Shown here: positions 19,690-30,346 of the stretch, piece by piece
How the letters are laid out: every line of letters begins with the position of its first letter
How positions within the stretch are numbered: position 1 is the stretch's first letter
NCBI GenBank assembly: GCA_001574975.1
Contig: KQ965732.1
Location: 248,001-312,000 of the forward strand
Reading direction: 5' to 3'
Origin: Gonapodya prolifera JEL478
Lineage: Eukaryota; Monoblepharomycota; Monoblepharidomycetes; Monoblepharidales; Gonapodyaceae
Length of the DNA: 64,000 nt
Made by a program: the position numbers and the translations under genes
The notes under the pieces: model-generated
Databases searched by the model: none
What the model saw: only the letters and a program-made list of their open reading frames with translations
Told to the model about the DNA's origin: nothing

Positions 19690-21831
19690 TCCCTCCACCT
19701 CCACGACCCCTTACTCAAGTCGGGCTCAATCGCTCGCAGAGTCGCGCTGCAGCTCGTGGACCTCGCAGCGACGGCGGAGCTGGTCCTGGCCAGAGAGGCC
19801 ACACTGGCTGATGCGGTGAGTGGAGTGGACTGTTTAGTGTTTGGGGTGGAGGAGAGAGTGTTGTTTCGTGGAGCGGATGTCGAGGGAAGGGGGAGAGAGT
19901 ATCATTCGCGGGGTGGAGTTCGAGGGGTTGACACAGTTGCGGAGCGTGGACAGCATATCGAGGAATGGACGTTCAGGGAGCGTGTTTCGAAGGGTGGACG
20001 AAGTATCATTTGCGTAACGGAGCTCGACAGAGTATCGTGGAGTGTTTATGGAGGGGTGGAGGATTGTCGTTCGTGGACACCATATCGAGGAACGAACATT
20101 CGCAGAGCGAATTGCGAGAGGTAGAGGCAGTATCATTTGTGGACCTTATTTCGAGGAATGGAGGAGGGGAAACGATGAAGGCAGACAGGACTTCTGGTCG
20201 AGGAGAGCCTCGATGCGATGAGAAGGCAAGTCAGGATGCAGATGGGTCTGAACGACGGGACGTCCGAACCTGCCAACCACAGCCCACACACACACACACC
20301 CTCCACACCTCCCATCNNNNNNNNNNNNNNNNNNNNNNNNNNNNNNNNNNNNNNNNNNNNNNNNNNNNNNNNNNNNNNNNNNNNNNNNNNNNNNNNNNNN
20401 NNNNNNNNNNNNNNNNNNNNNNNNNNNNNNGGGGGGAGGAAGGAGGATGGGATGAGATGGGATTGGGTGGAGGGGATGGTGGTTGTAGGCGGTGGTCGAA
20501 AGAGCGAAGACACGTGGAGCGCGCGGCAGGAGCGATGGACAGCCCCCGCCACGCGGCCATGCGGGCTGGATTTGGAGACGACGTGAACCTCCCGCCGGAA
20601 AGACACGGAAAGCGAGGGAGGGACGGGATGTCACTTAAACTCAAGCTTACACACCCTTGTTGACTGTTGCGCGCATATGCACTTACACTTGCCACTTCCC
20701 CTCCCCATTTCCTCCGCTCACCGCCACCCTTACCCGCGGCCGCCAGTCGTACCTCTCACCGCACCTCGCACCGCTGTTCCCCCGGCTCGCGCGCCACCTG
20801 GGCGTGCCGCTTCCCGACGCCGCGTCTAAATCTGGTGCAGGGGGGAGAGGGGATGTGCGGTGTGAGTTTGTCGGTTTTGGGGGCCGGGGGGAGAGGAAAG
20901 TTGGGGTCATCCCTCGCATTCTCTTTCAATATACTCAACCTACACACGCACACACGCACACACACACACAGCACACTTCCACGCCGCCACGGCACTGAAC
21001 CAAGTCGTGGCCATGGCGCTGCAGCTGCGCGCCGACGTCGCGCTCGAGAACCACAAGTACATGGCGCATCAGTTGGCGCTGTTGTATGTGAGTTTTTGGG
21101 TGGGGAGTGCGTGGTGGGGTGTGTGTGCGAGTGGGCTTTGGGGAAAGGCCTCTCAACTGGCCATACACCACTCCTCTCGGATCGGATCGGAAACGGCGCA
21201 GTTTGGCGAGGGCATGACGACGACCCGACATGACGCAACCGTGACCGTGACGCTTACCGCCTTCCACCCTCCACCCCACAGCAATCCCTCACGACAACGG
21301 GGCCCCCACTCTCGCGCCACCAGGCGCGCATCCAGCGCGAGTTCGAATCCATCAAGGCAGTAACGTCCAGGGAGGGCGTTGAGGCTCCGAAATTGGCGGA
21401 TGCGCATCGGGAGTGGTGAGTTGAGGGCGCGGGGGCGGGGGCCGAGGGTGGAGGGCGGGGTTTGTGGAGACGAATGGGGGTGCAAGGGGTTTGAGTTTTG
21501 AGGTCGGGTGGAGTAGAGATGCAGAATCGAGCGGTTGTGCGAGGGAACAGTGGGGAGGAGGCAGTACAAGAAAACACCTCAAAACCGTGGTGGGGCCAAA
21601 ACAGTCGTGGGTTGAGTGTACCATCATCGCATGGGGCACGGTGACCTCGATGCGCGTTTCCAATAACTCGTGGATTCTCCATTTTCCTTACACATATCGT
21701 CCTCTACCGTTTGTGCAGGTACCGCTCCCTAACAGCCGACGTTCTCTCCGAGAGTCTCTTCGCGGGCACGTTGGGCTCGCTATCGCAGGGTGGGGTCTTT
21801 GCGGCGTTGGAGAAGGCGGGGGGAGTGTAGA
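19690..21831 (+). CDS. Unrecognised helical protein, split gene interrupted by assembly gap
   Basis: Several exon-like pieces in one order end at good splice sites. About 19690-19815 codes SIARRVALQLVDLAATAELV before gtgagt. About 20735-20838 codes YLSPHLAPLFPRLARHLGVP. About 21000-21088 codes VVAMALQLRADVALENHKYM and ends before gtgagt. About 21283-21417 codes RHQARIQREFESIKAVTSRE and ends before gtgagt. About 21719-21831 codes SLTADVLSESLFAGTLGSLS and ends with TAG. The product is Leu/Ala-rich and helical, possibly coiled coil, without membrane segments or recognised domain. The start codon is unresolved and the 114-N gap falls in or beside an exon, so the model is incomplete. A component of a structural complex is conceivable; no function is assigned. 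Confidence 0.5.
19830..20165. repeat. Degenerate minisatellite in an intron
   Basis: Imperfect copies of a unit of about 30 bases, roughly agtatcatttgtgga followed by atatcgaggaatgg, recur through this stretch (for example agagtatcattcgcgg, agcatatcgaggaatgg, agtatcatttgcgtaac, accatatcgaggaacg, cagtatcatttgtgga, tatttcgaggaatgg). It lies between two exons of the surrounding split gene and directly precedes the assembly gap, so repeat expansion may be why the assembly broke here. Confidence 0.55.
20317..20430. other. Assembly gap (114 N)
   Basis: A run of 114 undetermined bases. The left flank ends in a (CA)n tract (20285-20299) and the right flank starts with ggggggagg. The true length and content are unknown; any frame drawn through it is an artefact. 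Confidence 0.99.
20937..20977. repeat. (CA)n microsatellite
   Basis: An interrupted CA/CG-CA dinucleotide tract (acacacgcacacacgcaca and onward) lies just upstream of an exon of the unrecognised split gene and is probably intronic. Confidence 0.8.
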
Positions 21832-22665
21832 TGCGGGGTCGGGGTCGTGGGAAGGACGGTGGTGCGGAATGGTGCGGGAATGTGGGATTGGGGAAAAGGA
21901 ATTAGATATCGGGAAGGGAAGGTGGTAGTTGACTTGTACCAAGCGTTGAAATCGATTATAACACACGCTGAGCGTGCGCTGGACCACGTACCAAAGTGAA
22001 CCCATTTGCAATTGTAAACAGATGAAGAGTGTTCTGTGTTCTGTCCTTACGCAATGCTGCACACCATGGGTCTGTATTGTTTTGCCTGCTTGCGCTGCAC
22101 AGTTACTTGGAGTTTCAAGCGTTGGATTTCAACTTGGCCGTGTGTTACCGAGTTCAAAACACGCCCCACATCGGACATGCCGAAATCGTGCACAACAATT
22201 TAATTCGACGTAGAGCCGGATCTAACATTGCTACTGCGCCGAGTGGGCCGGGTCGTGCTTCGGCACGCTCACAATACATCACGGAACATAATCCACTGCC
22301 CCACCACCCCCGCCCCTTCCCCCAAAGATGCACGATAGTCCTCCACATCCACGCACCCGTCAATTCCACCTTTACAGCAAACACGCCTCGCCTGCGGGGG
22401 AGCTTCAGGTGCGTTGGTTGACCATTGGCAATTCCCCACGCTATTAGGGGCAGCACGCCTTCCTCCTCGATGAGGGAGGTGGCAGCGAGCGTCGATAGCT
22501 CAATCGATCGATTGCAATCTTCGCCATGATGTGTGCCAGACAAGTTCACATGTTCATGTCATCCCCGCACATGCGATTGCAAAGAAAACGGCGACGTGCA
22601 GCCATCCTCGCGCACGCACACGCCCATTCCACTCCACATAAACCCCTCTTTCCCTCCCAGGCGTC
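21832..22665. other. Intergenic stretch, no supported gene
   Basis: This separates the unrecognised split gene from the 3' end of COA4. Open frames of about 130 codons exist on both strands, but they overlap, lack family resemblance and show no consistent splice pattern. Nothing further is seen. Confidence 0.4.
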
Positions 22666-22956
22666 CTACTCCCCCTCCGCAGCCTGCCTCTCCGTCCACG
22701 CTTTCATGCACTCTCGAAACGCGGCCATTTCTGCCCGGCACGCACGCCAGTCACGTCCCTGGTCCGCGTAGCAAAGCAGAAGCCGCTCGTTGTGCTCGTA
22801 GCACCCCGTCGCCCGGATGCGCGCAGTGTAGGGGTCGTCGTCCTCGTCGGTTGCATGGCCACGGGAACGGGGATTTGGCGGATTGGGAGACTGAGAAGCT
22901 GCGGTTTGGGATCCCGAGGTGGTGTCTGGTGGTGGTGGTTGGGTCGCGAGGGGCAT
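22666..22956 (-). CDS. COA4: Cytochrome c oxidase assembly factor COA4-like (twin CX9C)
   Basis: Small mitochondrial intermembrane-space protein of 96 residues; the family (yeast Cmc3/Coa4, human CHCHD8) is needed for complex IV assembly. The start at 22956 (MPLATQPPPPDTTSG) is the ATG nearest the conserved part; the frame extends further upstream to 23037. The twin CX9C motif is complete: CYEHNERLLLC (C-x9-C) and CRAEMAAFREC (C-x9-C), flanked by RIRATG before and MKAW after, as in COA4. The N-terminal half is Pro/Ser-rich and ends in an acidic DEDDDPY. No cleavable presequence is expected; import is through Mia40-type oxidative folding of these cysteines. It is intronless. Confidence 0.85.
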   Translation of the reverse strand: MPLATQPPPPDTTSGSQTAASQSPNPPNPRSRGHATDEDDDPYTARIRATGCYEHNERLLLCYADQGRDWRACRAEMAAFRECMKAWTERQAAEGE

Positions 22957-23268
22957 GAAGAATGAAGGATTTTGTTTGGGGTGAGTACAAACGAACAAAA
23001 GTTGTAAGCTCGACATTTTTGGAAGAACACGTTTCATTATTACTCATTTGATCTCTCCAAAGAAAACATGCATTCAGAATTACACGGAAACGGAAAAAAA
23101 CGCATGCCAATGAAAGCAGCTACAAGGATTCAACAGAAATCAACGGAGGCAATTCACATCGCACGGTATATCAAAAGGGGTTTGTGCAGGTGCTCAAAAA
23201 AGGATGGAGGTTGGAGTCCTGGTATGTCCCTCTTGTCCACGATTAAGTGTTCCCAGTCGCATGCAACA
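22957..23268. other. Intergenic region upstream of COA4
   Basis: About 310 bases between the COA4 start and the 3' end of the next minus-strand frame. It presumably holds the COA4 promoter. No recognised motif was seen. Confidence 0.35.
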
Positions 23269-24126
23269 TTAATACACCTCGACATCGACGACCCTTCCTG
23301 GTCCCGGCGAGAGACCTTCACGTGTCCGCGGGGAGTTTTTCCGTCCGCGCAACCGCTTGCTCGGGGAGAATGAGGATGAGCAGGCCTTGGTGGGGCGCGG
23401 CATGTGAGCGATATGGGTGGTGGGTTGCGTACAACGACTTCTGCCCCACTCACGTCGCAGCTCTTCAATCCGCCTCTCCCTCTCTTCTCCACAATCACAA
23501 TCCTTTGGGTCCTTTGCGGGGCACTTGTGTCCCCCCACAGGTCTCGACGGGGGTCGCACCAAGACGGGCAAACGCGAAGTCAGGGCGGCATGAGCCCTGT
23601 TCGCTAACGACCGGAGAGGACCCGAGGGGGGCTCGGGGAGGGCGGATGGAGGAATGGCATGACCCACAAAGGGGGGAGGGGTACAAGGGCTGAGGGGGTG
23701 GAACACTTCCGAGACTGGGCGTGGGTGGGTCGGTTTCGGTGGGCGAAGGGAAAGGCTGGGTGTGCCTGTTGATGCGCCAGTGCCAGGAGCGCTCTTGCCT
23801 GGGGGTTTTTGTGGTGCGGGAGCGGCGTCCTTACGCGTCGAATCCATGCCGAATCTGAAACGGGGGTTGGGGGTAGGAGTGGCAGGAGTCCTCGTTCTCG
23901 TCGTCACTGCAGGCGTGGCGGGACCCGATGTGTGCGTTTTCGCACTCCGCGAGGTCGCATTGATGCTTTGCCGGGAAGGGGGAGGGGGAGCGCCCCACGC
24001 GTTCTGCTGGCGGGGCCGGCTCGGTGGTTGTCGCGTGGCAGGGGGTGCAGGCCGGCGCTGCGAGGGCATCGCTGTAGCGGATTGTTTCATCTTTGAGCGC
24101 ACGATAGGTGCTGGCAGGGCATGCAT
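23269..24126 (-). CDS. Pro/Arg-rich disordered protein, unrecognised
   Basis: An uninterrupted frame of 285 residues from the first ATG at 24126 (MHALPAPIVRSKMKQ). The next in-frame ATG, at 24090, is also possible. The product is rich in Pro, Ser, Thr, Arg and Ala, with no predicted globular domain. One charged helical patch stands out near the C-terminal third: CPAKDPKDCDCGEERERRIE, in which three cysteines lie close together (CPAKDPKDCDC) and are followed by a Glu/Arg-rich helix. No family is recognised. The opposite strand is open over much of this region too, so the evidence for a gene is moderate. Confidence 0.45.
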   Translation of the reverse strand: MHALPAPIVRSKMKQSATAMPSQRRPAPPATRQPPSRPRQQNAWGAPPPPSRQSINATSRSAKTHTSGPATPAVTTRTRTPATPTPNPRFRFGMDSTRKDAAPAPQKPPGKSAPGTGASTGTPSLSLRPPKPTHPRPVSEVFHPLSPCTPPPFVGHAIPPSALPEPPSGPLRSLANRAHAALTSRLPVLVRPPSRPVGGHKCPAKDPKDCDCGEERERRIEELRREWGRSRCTQPTTHIAHMPRPTKACSSSFSPSKRLRGRKNSPRTREGLSPGPGRVVDVEVY

Positions 24127-24162
24127 ATTTGAACAGGGGAGTGAATGGGCCTTGGGGGGCAC

Positions 24163-24662
24163 GAAACGGCTTGAGCGAACCTGGCTGGGCTTCGAAAAAA
24201 AAAAGACACTCAGCTCCAGTCACGCACTTTCCAAATTTGGTAAGGATCTTCACAACATTGACACAGCTCGCCTTCTTGCTCTTTTTAGTTGCTCATAGTC
24301 GCACTCGCAGTAGGAACTACCTCAGAGTGGGTCCATTCTGGGCTGCCTTGCGCACTGACCCTTCCGGCAAGATTCAAAATTGAATTTCTTATGGCACCTA
24401 TACAAAAAGAATCGGTGAGCGAGAAATGCGGTCAATGAGAAATATGGGGTATGCTGTGAGCCAAAAACTACCGCACTCGACAAACGTAGGGTGTCCGCTC
24501 TTAACAAAAGAAAGTAGTCGAGAGGAGCGGAGGAGGAGAATGATAGGGATAAAAATTTATTTTACACAGTACCTTACACTTGGCCTGCAAGCTACACTTT
24601 CTAAGCTGCAATTCTATCCTGATCCACCAGACTCCACCCAGTCCACAGTTCATTCTCAAACC
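24163..24662. promoter_or_regulatory. Intergenic region upstream of CAND1
   Basis: These 500 bases separate the disordered protein gene (minus strand) from CAND1 (plus strand) and so hold both promoters. An AT-rich stretch lies at about 24545-24565 (ataaaaatttattttacac), roughly 100 bases upstream of the CAND1 ATG. No other motif is recognised. Confidence 0.35.
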
Positions 24663-27600
24663 ATGTCGAACACACAACCGTACATGGTTGCAGCGCTTCT
24701 GGACAAGGTGCGCTTTTTCCTCACGGTCTTACCGTCGAATGCTGTCCTGCCGTGGACGGTTCATCCCATGTTACAAAATTGATTGCCAAGCCAAAGGATG
24801 CGCACCAATGAAACGAAAACTGTATCCCTCTCGAAAAATTCAAATGCGGGCACTGGACTCGGGAGGGATCGGCGCGGGACAGGTTTCGATGTTGGACGAT
24901 GTTGTCGGATGTAACAATTGGTTTTCGAGATCACCGTGGCGGATCGTTTTTGATGCGTCGACATTTGAGAGCGTTCGATCGCAATGCGCTGTTTTTCGGA
25001 TTCACTTGTTTCTGACGTGACTCGCTCACCCACCTGTTGATCCAATGTTTCCTATTATCCTGTTACAACACCATTGGTTCCATCCTGGCCCTTCAAGATG
25101 TCCTCGGCGGACTCCGATTTCCGTTATATGGCTGCAACGGACATGGCCGCGGCACTCTCGTCGCCAACGTTTACGCTCGACGATACCAATGAACGCAAAG
25201 TCGTCAGTGCGATCCTAAAGTTGCTGGAGGACGTGAATGGGGAAGTGCAGAATGTGGCAGTCAAATGGTAAGTTCTAGTGGCCGGCCTCTTTGCCGCTGG
25301 TGGTACGGTGGAATGGGACGAACAGACAGAGAGTTGGAACATCGCGAACCTTGGTGCCCGAAGAGCAAAGGACGAAGCATCTGTTTGAAAACATAGTAGA
25401 CCACATGCCGACATACCTTTTGGTGGATTTTGTCGTTGCCTGCCGAGGACACCGAAGAACTTATCATTACCATATCACAAATAGTCTCGCACCACTCGTC
25501 AAGAAAGCGCGGGACACTTCCATCTCCGATGTTTCCGACCGTCTCTGTGATCTCCTCGTACAAAAGACGCGTGAAGAACTCCGGGACATCGCCTCCATCG
25601 GTCTCAAGACGGTCATCGCGGAAATGCCCTCTGCTGACGGCTCCACGGCCAGCTCATCTCAGAGCGGGTCGCAAGCAGGATCTGCCGGCAAAGAACGTGA
25701 GAAGGAGCGAGAAAAGCGGGAGCAGACGGCTGCCGCACTGGCGAAAAGGCTTGCTCCAAAGTTTGTGACGATGCTCAAAACTGTGAGTTCACAGCAGAAC
25801 GGGTTTCTCTACCTCTGATAGGCATTTATACAGACGTTCTGCTAGGGTACTCCTGAACTGCTCATGGACGTTTTGGATTTGCTGTCGGACCTCCTCACTC
25901 GCTTTGGCTCCCACATACTTTCTCTTCTCTCACAAATTCGAGCAGCACTACTCCCGCTGCTTGACCACGCCCGGCCGGCGGTCCGGAAGCGTGCCGCAAC
26001 GGCACTTGGTGTGTTGGTGGGGAACGAGGGAGACGCTGAATTCGCGGAAACTGTGTACGAGCTTGTAAAAAGGGCCAGTGAGAAAGAAAAGAAGGGAGAT
26101 TGGGAGAGACTGCGCACGGTCTTGCAGGCGGTTGGGGTCTTGAGGTGAGAATCATGATTCCTGAACTTGACTCGCATTCGATGATCTAATTTCGGGAACA
26201 GTCGATATTCAGCTTCGCGGATCGGAGCGCATCTTGACGTGATTGTGCCACTGGTGATCAAGTACGCGGCAGTGGAGGATGACGAACTGAGAGAGATTTG
26301 CCTTCAGGTGAGCGATTTAAGAGCATAACGTCAACCTAAACCGCCATCAACCACTGTTGCCTGTATAGACACTCGAAATCTTGGTTTTGCGTTGCCCCTC
26401 CGAGATCACAGCGCATGTCGGAAACATCATCTCGCTTTCCCTTGATTACCTCAAGTATGATCCCAACTACGCGGGAGATGACGACGATGAGGAGGATGAA
26501 TCGAAAGGTGACGACGATGAAATGTCAGAGGATGCCGAGGACGAAGACGACGGCTTGGATCAAGACTACTCGGATGACGATGACCTGAGCTGGAAGGTTC
26601 GCAAGTCCGCTTCACGCGTCCTCGCCGCGGTTGTAGCCACTCGTTCGTCTGACGCCGCATTACTCCGGGAAATCTACGCCACGGTGGCGCCTGCGCTTGT
26701 CCGGCGATTCTCCGAGCGGGAAGAAGGAGTTCGTGTTGATGTTTTGGGAACCTTTTTGGCGCTCGTGAGACAAACCGGGGATGTTGATGGGACGGATCTT
26801 GTTTCCAGTGAAGATGGTCGAGGAAGCAAAAGGAGAAAGGCAAACGGTGGCGATAAAATGGAGACAGACATTCAAAGGTGTGTTCTCCAGTGTGAGATAT
26901 CCGTTTTTTTTTTTTAGTATTTGAACTGTCACTTTGCATCTCTCAAGTCCACGAGGTCTTCTCCGCGCTCTGATACCAAAACTTTCCAAAGCTCTTGCGA
27001 AACAAATTACTGGAAAGTCGATTCCAACCAGGCAAACGTCGTTCCAGCTTCTTCGAGAACTCGTTCGTGTTCTGCATGGAGGACTTGATGTTTCGTTCCC
27101 CCTCTTTGTCCCTGCCGTGGTTTCGTCGCTGTCCTCGCCCACGTCATCCTCAACCACCAACTCGAACCTGAAGATTGAAGTCCTTGAATTTCTTCGAGTA
27201 GCTTTTGACGAGCATGCAGACCCATCCGTATTTGCCTCGTCGCTCGATAAATTGGTTCCTGCGGTGGTAGATTGTTGCAATGACAAGTTCTACAAAATCG
27301 TTAGCGAGGCTTTGAAGTGTGCCACCTCGCATGTTGGCGTGCTTAGACCAGCGGAGAGAGATGGAACCGGAGCCGTTGTGGCAGTGAAACCGCCCCAAAA
27401 AGATGCAGTGAAGCATATCACAGTGGGTAAATTTGAGAAGTGGAGACGTCGCTGTTGTTTGACAAATCAACGTCCCTCTCAGACACTATACGACATGGTT
27501 CTTCTGAAGCTCTCTACTGCTGACGCGGACTTGGAGGTTAAAGAGCGAGCTTTGGGACTTCTGGGAGCACTGGTGTCACAGGCGGGAGACCTGCTTCCTC

Positions 27601-30015
27601 CAGCACAACTTTCCTCAACTGTGGTACCACTTCTTCTGGACCGCCTTCGTAATGAGCTCACTCGGCTTGCTACCGTGCATGTCGTCAGTCAGATTGCCGC
27701 TGGTCCTCTAGCTGTGGCAGGCACTGGTTTGGATTTGAAGCCAGTACTTCCCGATATCATAGCCGAAGTTTCAGCCCTCCTTCGCAAAAGTCAACGGCAA
27801 CTTCGGTTGGCGTCGCTGGTCTGCCTTGAAGATCTCATTACACGGTTCGGCAGAAGCGGTGCCGTGACAGAGGCCAGCTTCGTACTCATCATCTCCGAGG
27901 TGAAGCCACTCATGGCCGACACAGACTGGCACGTTCTTCCACTGGCACTCAACGTGCTCGCGGCAGTTATCTACAGTGCACCACCTGAACTAGTGGTCCG
28001 CAACGACATTGTTGCGAGCTTAGTGAAGCTTGTCCTGGAGAACCCGCAGCTTGTTGGCAGCGGATTGGGGCTTGAATCTATTGTTCACGTGTGGACTGCG
28101 CTCGTAAGAGTCGGGGGATCACCCGTATTCCGGGACGCGATGGGAAAACTAATGGACCCAGTTACAAGTGGCAAGGTGATCAGCAAATCCACCTACCAAG
28201 CCATCGCCACAGGAGTTGCAACACTGCTTCTAAATGCTCCAATGGCAGACAGAACATCGACGGTTGGTGCTCTTGTCAGTAAAGTGGAAGATGTGAATCA
28301 GCCTGAAAATGTTAGATTGTTGGCTTTGTTGACTCTTGGAGAAGTTGGGAGACAAATGTGATTTGGCTACATAGAGCACGTGTTCAACCTTTGGAGAAAT
28401 TGGCTGAATCTCATTTTTCAGCGACCTTTCCCAAACGAACCCCAAACTCCACCAGACTATTCTCGGTCTGTTTTTGCATTCATCCGAAGAGACGAAAAGC
28501 GCTGCAGCCTTCGCTATGGGCAATATATCTGTTGGAAATCTCACCATTTATGTTCCCGTTCTTGTGGATGCGATCAGGCAAACCGGAAAGAATAAGTATC
28601 TGGCACTGGTTGCTCTCAAAGAAGTGGGTTCATCTGAAGTATGTTATGATCGCGCGCTGAATTATCTGACCTCCGCAATACAGACGATTACTCGGTACAC
28701 GATGCAGGGGCAAGCACGCGGAAATTCCTTGATCGTAGCTGGACGCTCGGCGAGCCAAGGTGCTCCTACGAGTCCGGTTAACCCAAGCTCTGCTTCTTTG
28801 CGAGCGTTTCCCCAAGCGGAACAACTGTGGCCATTGCTTTTTGCTGCGGCTGAGGAGGCTGGAGAGGAAGGTACAAGGAATGTTGTGGCAGAAAGTCTTG
28901 GAAGGTTAAGTTTGAGTTCGCCAGAAAAGTTACTTCCAGAACTAAGGGTGCGTGATGCATGGAACACTCCAATGTCTCATGTCTTAATCAAATGTCTCTC
29001 ACTGCAATTAGGCACGTATTCAAGCTGACAAACCAGCAACTCGTGCAGCCGTTGTTACAGCAGTACGATATACATTCTCGGATCACACGCAGCATGCTTC
29101 TTACGACGATCAACTTATCCCTCTCGTTCCTGAGTTTATGAAACTTGTGAAAGATGATAACCTGGTAAGTTGTGAAGACGGAAAGAATGTGCGTGCTCGC
29201 ACTAACCGAACGCGGTTGCAAAGAATGTACGCCGTGCAGCACTGGCGACACTGAACTCTGCAGCTCACAACAAGCCTTACCTGATTCGGGAATCTCTCGG
29301 AGAGCTGCTACCCCTTTTGTACGAAGAGTGTAACCAGCGACCGGAGCTGGTAAGAGTTGTCGAAATGGGTCCCTTCAAGCACCGGATTGACGACGGATTG
29401 GACATTCGGAAACTCGCTTATGAGTGCATGTACACACTCCTGGAGAATTTGTTGCCTCGCATTGACCTTTTCACGTTCTTGACGCGAGTAATTAAAGGGT
29501 TCGGTGATGAGGCGCAGGAAGTGAAAGTACTGGTACACCTCATGTTCCAAAGACTTGGTTATATTGCACCTGGCATGGTTTCGCAGCGTCTTGATGAAGT
29601 GGCGGAACTTTTGAAGGCAACGGTCGAAACGAAAAACAAAGGCAATGCAGTCAAACAGGAGATTGAGAAGAATGCAGAGTTGGTGAAAAGTGGTATTCGG
29701 TGCGCGCTCGTCACCGCGCGTCTGAGCGATCCAGGTACATATCTCATACTGTGACAACGATACCGTTTTTGTTTCGCTAATTCCCTGTTCTTTGTCCTCA
29801 CTATGTCAGTGGCGAGTCCAAGGTTTGACGCATTCGTCAAAGATCTCAAAAGTCCGAAGAACGCCCTTGCTGAAGAGGTTCGTCAGTTGCAACATGAAAT
29901 CGATTCTATTTCGAGCGGGGGCATTGGGTTGGGCCTCTCATCGCGGCGAATGCCGACAGCTGTGAATGCGGGTCTGTCGAGGAGTCAAGGACCCACCCCG
30001 ATGGATCTTTCTTGA
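24663..30015 (+). CDS. CAND1: Cullin-associated NEDD8-dissociated protein 1 (TIP120)
   Basis: CAND1 orthologue, the HEAT-repeat exchange factor that removes substrate-receptor modules from unneddylated cullin-RING ligases. Exon 1 (24663-24707) codes MSNTQPYMVAALLDK. After a 390-nt intron, exon 2 (25098-25267) codes DSDFRYMAATDMA and LLEDVNGEVQNVAVK. A 217-nt intron joins exon 3 at 25485 through VKC-LAPLVKKARD. Later landmarks are ELRDIASIGLKTVIAEMP, AVRKRAATALGVLVGNEGD, LVIKYAAVEDDELREICLQ, the acidic loop around 26480-26580 (QDYSDDDDLSWKVRKSASR), EVEMGPFK-type VVEMGPFKHRIDDGLDIRK and the end GPTPMDLS. About ten introns are visible. Against animal CAND1 there is extra Ser/Ala-rich sequence near 28720-28800 before the EEGTRNVVAESLGRL block. 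Family assignment is certain; a few exon edges are approximate. Confidence 0.95.
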
Positions 30016-30346
30016 TGAGAATCTTCTTTGTAACATTCCCAACTCGCAATTTAATATCATTGAAGAACTTCGGGTCCCAGGCGGAGTCCTTACGCTAACT
30101 ATTTAACGAGCTGAAATAGTCTCTGATCTTCAGTCCAGACTCTTGTGATCACAATGATAAGCTTCTAGAAGCATTCCCTGCAAAATGTAGGAATCTCGAG
30201 CGATGTTGGTCCACGCTGCCACGTGTACTTTGACACGTTTTTGCCACAAGTTGCCGCAGTTTGCCGCCAAACGCTTTCCCGTTCTAAAGGAGTGTCTTCT
30301 TATCAAAATTTCAACGACTCGCAGGTGAAAGAGCTTTGACCTCAAG
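30016..30346. promoter_or_regulatory. Intergenic region between CAND1 and HAM1-like gene
   Basis: These 331 bases hold the CAND1 terminator region and the promoter of the downstream same-strand gene. AT-rich sequence occurs near 30045-30065. No specific motif is recognised. Confidence 0.35.

Noticed and set aside
20133-20695. Open frames spanning the run of N
   Set aside because: They exist only because undetermined bases contain no stop codon.
21335-21350. gagttcgaatcc, resembling a tRNA T-loop
   Set aside because: No acceptor stem, D-arm or anticodon arm surrounds it, and it lies in an exon reading REFESIK.
22154-22549. 131-codon minus-strand frame between the split gene and COA4
   Set aside because: No homology-like pattern, no splice context, and it overlaps equally long frames on the other strand.
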